DNA of 17,952 nucleotides, from assembly GCA_040218415.1 (NCBI GenBank), contig JAVJRN010000015.1:1-17952 (forward strand), in the 5' to 3' direction. Below are positions 7,401 through 16,400 of the stretch, in pieces. This DNA comes from JAVJRN01 sp040218415 (GTDB lineage: Bacteria; Bacteroidota; Bacteroidia; Cytophagales; Cyclobacteriaceae). Position numbers and translations under genes: made by a program. The number at the start of each line of letters is the position of its first letter. Position 1 is the stretch's first letter. The notes beneath the pieces are model-generated. The model was not told the origin of the DNA. It did not search any database and worked only from the letters and a program-made list of their open reading frames with translations.

Positions 7401-10400
7401 TACAGACCTTGGTCTTCATATTTCAGAGGATGCAGGCCTTACATGGGCTAAAGGTCCAGGCATTTTGGAAGATGCTTGGTTGTTAGATGTGGTGGTTGAA
7501 GGAGATAGACTCTTTGCTATTGAAAATACAAATTTTATCATTTCCGATAGTGACGGTGGAAATGCTACGAGGTACTCCAATTCATCAATAGGCACTAATG
7601 GGGGTTTTTTAATGTTGGATGCTTCTCAAGATAATTTTTTTATAGGTCCTTCCGAAAATAGCACTCAATTAGTGTCTATTGTGAATGACATAGTAGCCTT
7701 ACAAGATCAAACAGATAACACAGCTCTCAACCAAATCCAAGGCGCTACTACTCATCAACTCACCATTAATAACTTATCGTTAGATCAAAATCAGTCAGAG
7801 TACTATGTGGTGGTTTCCAAAGACGGCTGTGAGCAAATTTCTAATCAAATTACCTTAACAGTTTTAGATGTCCCGGGTATTGAAAGTATTTCCCCTGCAG
7901 CTTCGAGCTCAGATGTGGCTATAGATGTGCCAGTTGTGATTACTTTTAATAGGGATATTACCAAGGGATCAGGAAATATTCGAATAGTTGACCATGCCAC
8001 GGATAGTGAAATACAAAGCTTTAGCGTAGATCAAACTGACCTATCTGGTCGAATACTAACATTACCTTCGGCTAGTTTGGCTAATGACACGAGATATTAC
8101 ATCACAATAGACGAAGGTATTGTTTTAGATATTAGCAGTAACAAAAACTTAGCGGTCACTGATAAGGAAAAATACTCGTTCACTACCGTTTGCGAACCGT
8201 TGGTACTCACGCAACCAGCCGACCAGATAGGAGCAGTTACAGGTAGTGCTACTTTTTCAGTTCCAGAAGTCACGGGTGCAAGTTATCAGTGGTTTCAAGA
8301 AGGAGGAATCGGGGAAATCGATGAGCCGATAACAAACATGCCGGCTCCTTCAGATGCTACTAGAATAGTGAGAGCCATGTCATCTTCTAATAGCAGATTA
8401 TTTGTTGTTTTTTGGTCTGGTGGTTTTAGTAATTCAACATCAGTTCTGTCATATTCTGAAAATGAAGGAGCTACCTGGACTGAAGTAGTTGGAGGGGAAA
8501 ATGGATTTTCTTCTCAGGAGGTATCAGACGTGTACGCAGATGGAAACAAAATCTATGTGGGGCATAAAGCTTTAGGCCATTTTAATGGAAAATTATCTAT
8601 CTCTGAGGATGGAGGAAATTCTTGGGAAATCATTGAATACACTGATACCAATGGGTTTACAAGAGGATCAATTAATGCAGTATTTGCAATTGGAAACAAG
8701 CTTTTTGTTGGTGAAGGCAATACTGGGTTATTAATTTCTGAAGATGGCGGAGAAAACTGGAGAACTGTAGCGGCAGGAGAAAATGGTACCCTATCGACAA
8801 ACATTCAATCCATTTATGCTGAAGGTAATAATGTATATGTAGTTGCTGAAGGCGGGCTTTCCATTTCTACGGATGGTGGAACCAATTGGACAAGTGATTC
8901 GAATCAAAACGGTTTAGGTGGTGGTCCGATTTTTTCAAAGGTTTTCGTTGATGGTAATAATGTCTATGTAGGTGCTGGTTCAGGGTTTAACATTTCTAAT
9001 GATGGGGGCAATACCTGGAGAAAGTTAAGTACATCTGAAATGGGTTTTGCTACCAGTTCCTCTGTAAAAGGAATTTATGCAGATGGAGATAAAATATATG
9101 TTGGCGTATTCAATGAAAATGGTGGGCTTACTGTATCCGAGGATGGTGGTCAAACTTGGACTACATTTTCAACTACAGGAGAAAATCAATTGACGCTATC
9201 AAACGAAGTTTTGAGTATGACAGAACATCAAGGTTCTGTGTATATAGGAGTAAGAGGTGGAATAGAAGTATTAGTGCCGAAAACCAAATTGACAAACGTC
9301 ACAGATCAGTCCTCAGCTAACCAAATCACAGGAGCAGATAGTCGAGAACTTACAATAAACAATCTTACCCTAGACTTAGATCAATCACAGTTTTCGGTGG
9401 TTGTGACCAAAGGAAACTGTGAAGAAACTTCTGATTTGGCCACACTTACCGTTGCTGAGGCTCCAGTTTTAGCAAGTTTTACTCCGGCTCTAAACGCAAC
9501 AGATGTAGCCCTTGATACTGATATTACGCTCACGTTCAACTTGCCAGTTACCAAAGGAACAGGAAGCATCCGCATCAAAAAAGCAGATGACGATACTGAA
9601 GTTGCGGCTTTTGCTGTAACCAGTCAGTCGGTAAGTCTTACAGACAAAACACTCACGGTAAGCCTGGGAGCTACTACATTGGATTATGCGACCACCTACT
9701 ACGTGACATTAGATGCTGATGTAGTGAAAGATGGTAGTGATCAGGGAAATCCAGCGGTCATAGATAAAACAGCCATCTCTTTCACCACGGTTTGTCCTAA
9801 CCTTATCACTGAGCAGCCTACTTCTCAAAGTTCTACAGTAGGAGGAAGTGCTACTTTTTCTGTGCCAGAAGTAGATGGAGCTAGTTACCAGTGGTATCAA
9901 AGTGGAGCTGGCGAATTCGTTTCAACCAATGGTGGTTATGGTGCTTTTTCTGTAAGTGTAGTTGGGGAGAGTGTTTATGCGGCAATTAGTGGTGCAGGCT
10001 TACAAATTTCTAAAGATGGAGGAGCTACTTGGTCATTTACCAAAAGTGGTGACAATGGTTTTGCATCTTCAGATTTGGTGGGAACCGTATATGCGGAAAA
10101 CAATACCGTATATGCCGGTACATACGGCGGTGGCTTGTCAATCTCTAGCGATGGGGGGCTCAATTGGACGACTCATTTGATATCAAAACTTGGTCTTCAA
10201 TCTTCGACTATTAATTCCGTTTTTGCCGAGGGCAACATTGTTTATGCGGGAACGAGTGAAGGTGTCTCAATTTCTAACGATGGGGGAGTATTCTGGACAA
10301 CTACCACCAATGGTGAAAATGGTTTTGCACTCTCAGGTAATGTTAATACAGTATATGCTAAGAATGATGTGATCTATGCAGGTACTGCTATGGGCATATC

Positions 10401-13400
10401 CATTTCTACTGATGGAGGTGCAACCTGGAGCACCACTACCAACGGTCAAAATGGTTTCGCAAGTTCGGATAAGGTTAATTCCGTTTTCGCCGCGGGCAAT
10501 AAAGTTTATGCAGGAACGAGTGGTGGCATCTCCATTTCTAACGATGGGGGAGTTAGCTGGACAACTACCACTAGTGGTCAAAACGGTTTTGCACTTTCAG
10601 ATAAAGTTAATTCCGTATTTGCAACAGGTCAAAAAGTATATGCAGGAACTGATAAGGGCTTATCCGTTTCTACAGACGGTGGAGCAAGTTGGAGCACGAC
10701 TACCGCTGGTCAAAATGGATTTCCTGCAATAGATCAGATCTTGGCAGTCAATGAAATAAACGGTACGCTATATATTGGAAGCAGAGGACTTTATACTCAG
10801 GAGATGTATAGCCTCTTGGAGAATGTGTCGGATGAATCATCCACTAACCAAATAACGGGGGTAGACACCCGAGAACTTACAGTCAATAATTTAATGACTG
10901 ATTTTGACCAATCGAAATTCTTTGTGGTAGTGAGCAAAGGAAACTGTGAAGAGACTTCTGAGTTAGCAACACTGACTGTAACAGTTCAAGGCCCTGATAT
11001 TTTAATGGTATCACCAGCGAATGGTGTTTCTAATCTTTTCCCAAGTTCTTTAAATACTGTCTCTTCAAGTTCAAATAAATTCACATTAACCTTAACGGAA
11101 AACATTAAATACGGAAATGTTGACGCTGAGTATAAATTATACACAGCAGATAACGATGAACTGGTAGCAAGCCAATCTTTAATCTCTACACAAACAGGGC
11201 CTTTGGTGAATAGTCCGAGGGCTACCTTTGGGTTTTATGATTATTCTTTCGAGTATGGTAAGTCATATTATATCTTGATAGATGCTGGCATGCTTAAATC
11301 TGACGCTACAGATGCAGATTTTGCAGGAATAACAGATAAAACTGTATGGGCCTTTAGTACCATTTCTGACGAAACGCGCCCAACAATCAATACACTAAGT
11401 CCAGCAGCAGGAGCCACCAATGTTTCTATTGCTGATATTTCCATTACGCAAGATGAACTGAATACTGCCACGAGCACTGATGACACAGATCAGTTCACCA
11501 TTGTTTTTAATGAAAGAATTACTTTTGGCGCAAATTCTACTACTACGACCTTCAAATTGTATAAGGCTGAGGGAGATGAATTGTTAAGCGAGCAGACCAC
11601 CTTCGACTTAGCGTTGAGAGGGCCAAATATCAAGTCTTCAGATCCTAATACATTCATTTTTAGATTTGTAGATGTAGTCTTCGAACCAGCTACTGAGTAT
11701 TATATTCAGATAGATGAAGGGGCAGTTGTTAACTTTGATACCACTTTACCTTTTGCTGGAATCAGCGATAAAACTACCTGGAGTTTTACAACAGAAGTTG
11801 CTGAAGCGGAGACATTTGAATTCACAGGAACTTTTCCAGCAGATGATCAAACAGATGTGCCCTTGGGGATAAGTACGACTGATCCTTTTGTAGGCACAGG
11901 TTTTGAGGGATTTTTCACTGGTCATATTATTAGTTTTGAAAATAAAATTAAATCGGGCGTAGCAGGTAAAATCAGCCTTTACAAAGCCAGCGATAATTCA
12001 CTGGTTCATGAAATCAATACAGCTAACGATCCAATTATAATTCAAGAAAATATTAATTCAACAGTAGGAGAGGTTTACATCGGAGGTTTTGGTGAAACCG
12101 GGTTAATGATTAATGCGGATATTACTCTAGAGCCACAGAGGGAATACTATTGGCTCATTGATCAAGGAATCGTTGAGTATAGTGAATCATCAGCAGTATT
12201 TGCAGGTATCTCAGATCCTACTGTCTGGAATTTTACTACGGGGATAGGGGAAAACACAGAAGGTATAACCATCGTTAGTCAAACGCCTGAGAACAATGCA
12301 ACAGACGTGTCAATTAATCCTGTATTGGAATTCACATTTAAAACTGGAACAGTTCAGGAAGATCTAATAACGGCCAATACTGGAAGTATAAAGATCAAAA
12401 AAGTATCAGATGATACGGAAGCTGCCGTAGTGGATGTGACCAGCGACAAGGTGAGGGTAAGCTTTGAAGTGACCACAACTTACATTACGAATGTGAGTGT
12501 ATCTTTTGAGGATGCTTCATTGGAGCCTAACACTGAATATTATGTAGAAATTTCACCTGAGGCATTTAAGGATCAAAAAGGTGGGTTTTATTCAGGAATC
12601 AGCGATAAAACCACCTGGAGTTTTACTACAGGTCAAGCTCAAAACACAGAAGGTCACTTTATTACTACATGGGAAACTACTGGAGCTTCGGAGGCTATTA
12701 GCATCACGCTAGGCAATACTTCGGGCGCTACCTTCCAACCGCATAACTACTCCATCGACTGGGGAGATGGAAGTGAAGTAGAGACTGGAGTGAGTGCTGA
12801 TGTTAGTCATACATATGCTGAGCCTGGAATTCATACAGTAAAAATATCTGGAGAATTCTATCAGATTTCATTAGGATCAGATCTTAACAATGCCAAAAAG
12901 CTAAGGACGATAGAACAATGGGGTGCAATAGTATGGAAGGATCTGTCAAGGGCTTTTGAAGGCTGTGAAAATCTGGTCATCAATGCAAATGACCAACCCA
13001 ATTTGTCAGAAGTAACCAGTCTTGTGTATACATTTAAAAATGCCACAAATTTCAACGCTGATTTGTCTGGCTGGGACGTGTCTAATGTGACGAAAATGTC
13101 CGGGATGTTTGATGGTGCGAGTGCATTTAATCAGGACTTGTCTTCCTGGGATGTGTCTGCTGTGAGAGATATGGGAGATATGTTCAGTGGAGCTACAAGT
13201 TTTAATGGTGATGTTTCAACTTGGGATGTTTCCTCGGTCGGTTCAATGGCAAATATGTTTAAGGGGGCTAGTGCTTTTAATCAAGAGCTATCGTCATGGG
13301 ATGTGTCTTCTGTAAGAGATATGCTTTATATGTTTTCTGATGCTACTTCCTTTACTTCTGATCTGTCAGATTGGGATGTATCGTCAGTAACTCAGATAAT

Positions 13401-16400
13401 TGGCATGTTCAATAAAGCAGCTGCGTTTAATTCAGATTTATCAGCTTGGAACATATCTTCTTCAATTACGTCCACGAGCTACATGTTTGGTGGAGCCACC
13501 AACTTTAGTTCTAATCTCTCCGGCTGGGACATGTCTTCAGTGACAGACTTGAGTTACATGTTTTATAGTGCCAGTTCATTTAATGGTGATTTATCAGGAT
13601 GGGACGTGTCGTCCGTTTCTGACATGAATTTTGTTTTCTGGGATGCCACTAGTTTCAAATCTGACTTGTCTACCTGGGATGTGTCGTCTGCTACCCGGAT
13701 GAGTGCTATGTTCATGGGAGCAAGTGTTTTTACATCTGACTTGTCATCTTGGGATGTGTCATCTGTTATTTTCATGAGCAATATGTTTGAAGGGGCAAGC
13801 GTGTTTAATTCAGACTTATCAGGCTGGGAAGTGTCATCGGTTACTTCAATGAGCAATATGTTTGATAGGGCAAGCATGTTTACTTCCGATTTATCAGGTT
13901 GGGATGTGTCATTAGTTACTTCAATGGGTTCTATGTTCGAGGGGGCAAGCATGTTTAATTCAGACTTATCTGGGTGGGACGTGTCACGAGTTACTAACAT
14001 GGGTTCTATGTTCAAGGGAGCAAGCATGTTTACTTCCGATTTATCAAGCTGGGACGTGTCACTAGTTACTAATATGAGTTCTATGTTCGAGGGGGCAAGT
14101 CTTTTTACTTCCGATTTATCAAGCTGGGATGTCTCGTCTGTCAGTCTTATGAATTCTATGTTTGAAGGTGCAAGTTCATTTAATTCAGACTTGTCTTCCT
14201 GGAATTTGGTTAGTGTCAAAACAATAGAAAACATGCTTAAAGGTGCAGCAATCAGTGTGGTTAACTATGATGCTATACTTAGAGGTTGGGGTGCCAATTC
14301 ACTTACACCAACAAGACTTAGGTTTGGGGAAGTGTCTTCATCTTATTGTGATGCGGATGCCAGCAATTTTTTTAGACGTAAGAGGTGGATATATACCGAT
14401 CAGGGTCAAGATTGCCTGGAACTTGTCACTTTGCTACCAGCTAACAATGCAGCAGGCGTTTTAGTACAACCTGAGATTAGCATAACCTTTGATGAGGTAA
14501 TAGTAAAAGGTACAGGAGACATCATTTTATATAACACATTAGATGATAGTGAAGTAGTACGTATTTCAGTAGAGTCGACATTGGTAGGAGTAGATGGTAC
14601 CACCACTACGATTAGACTGGGGGATTTAAATTTAGATTTTGGTACTTCTTATTACTTTCTTGTTCCCGAAACAGCTTTCAAAAACGAGGCGGATCTTTAT
14701 TTTCAAGGCATCACCGATAAAACCACCTGGAGTTTTACTACTGCCGAGGAAAACGTTGGCTTAAGCATCTCAAGCTTAATACCAACTAATGGTTCCATTG
14801 ATGTTTCACTAAGTGCTGTTAATAGTGCGTTTCCTGGTAATAATCGATTTTGGATTACTTTCAATGAAGGTGTTAAAAATGGCAATACCAGCGCTGAGTA
14901 TAGACTATACAAAGCAGATAATGACGAATTGGTTGCAAGTCAGACTTTTATCTCTACACAAAGTGGTCCTTCATTTAACAATACAAGTACAGGACTTGGG
15001 TTTTATAATTATTCCTTTGAGAAAGGAACATCCTATTACATTTTGATGGATGCAGGGATGTTTAAGTCAATATCGAGTGATGAGGAATTTGCAGGTATTA
15101 CCGATAAAAATGTATGGAGTTTTACGACAGAAGCTGAGCCATTGTTGGTAAAAAGTACTGATCCTAATAGCGATGAAGCTGTAAATTTAGATGATGCTTT
15201 CATTACAATAAATTTTGATGAAGAAATAGCTATAGGAGTTGGCGCGTTTACAATTTATAGAGCATTAGACAATAGCGTTTTTGAGACGATTGATGTTTCA
15301 AATTTTAACATTATAAACAATGGTATAACAGGTTTTGCCAATGTAGACTTATCCCAAAACTGGGAAATCGGGGTAGATTATTACGTTCAATATCCGAATG
15401 GTTTGTTTACTAGTTTAGATGGAGCTAAAAAGATAAAAGCCGTTATTGATAAAATAAGTTATACTATTCAGGCAGAACGTTTTGCTGAAAGTATTTTCAC
15501 GGCATTCTATCCCGCCAACGGTAGTGTCAATTACAAAGTGGACTCAGGCGATGATTTTGTGATTTCCTTAAGTGAAGATGTTTATGGAAATGGCAGACCA
15601 CCTATAGGTGCTTTGAGAATTTACAAAGCCGCTAATGATGAACTCATAAAAACATTTCAGTTGCGAGGTGATTTTCAGCAAGGAGAGAATGAAGGTGACC
15701 TGAACGACTATGATGATAATGATAATATCGAGGATAAAATTTACATTAGTGTGGGTGATGTGCTGGAACCAAGTACAGAATACTATATTTTAATCGATGA
15801 TGGTTTTGTTATTTCTTACGATGAGGAGTTATACCATCTAGGTATTTCAGACAAAAACACCTGGCGATTCACTACGCTTGACTTACCATCTACTCCTGTG
15901 TTGTCAGCCACGACTCCTGTCAATAATGCTTCGGATGTAGCTACTAATACGGCCTTGATCCTTGAGTTTAGTGAAAATATGGTGGCCAGTCAGGGTAATA
16001 TCAATGTATATGCTGCCAATGGTAATCTGCTGGAAACAAAAGAGGCTATTGCTGCCACGACGAGTGGAGCGAAAGTCACTATTCGTTTAACCAATGAATT
16101 AAGCAATAGCGAAACCTATTATGTACTCATAGATGCAGATGCATTTGAATCGACCAATGGCGTTGCATTTGCTGGAATATCCGATGACCAAGTATTTAGA
16201 TTTACAACTGCAGCTGCTGGCAACAAGGTGCCGACAGTCAGTAACCAGAACTTCACAGGAAGGCTTGAAGTCAATCAGCAATTGACGGGAAGCTATACTT
16301 ACACTGATGCAGATAGCGATCCTGAATCAGGAACTACGCTACAGTGGTATGTCGCCGATAATGCTGCTGGAGCCAACAAAGCACCTGTCAGTGGAGCAAA

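Noticed and set aside
9962..10732. Several + strand open frames (9962-10180, 10190-10372, 10376-10732) in a second frame
   Set aside because: They are out-of-frame readings of the repeated Asp-box blades. The blade DNA repeats in a multiple of three, so an alternative frame stays open too. The in-frame translation has clear blade motifs.
6670..10986. Asp-box propellers as a sialidase or other glycoside hydrolase
   Set aside because: Only the structural Asp boxes are seen. I found no arginine triad, nucleophilic tyrosine pair or other sialidase hallmark, and Asp boxes are common in non-enzymatic propellers.
13021..14230. Regular 75-base repeats as a possible CRISPR array
   Set aside because: The repeats are coding, in frame, without unique spacers, and encode a known 25-residue protein repeat.
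13563..14234. Long open frame on the - strand (223 codons) with a 25-residue repeat
   Set aside because: It is the antisense image of the DUF285 repeats. Its period is exactly the 75-base period of the + strand array, and the + strand frame is uninterrupted and matches a known family.
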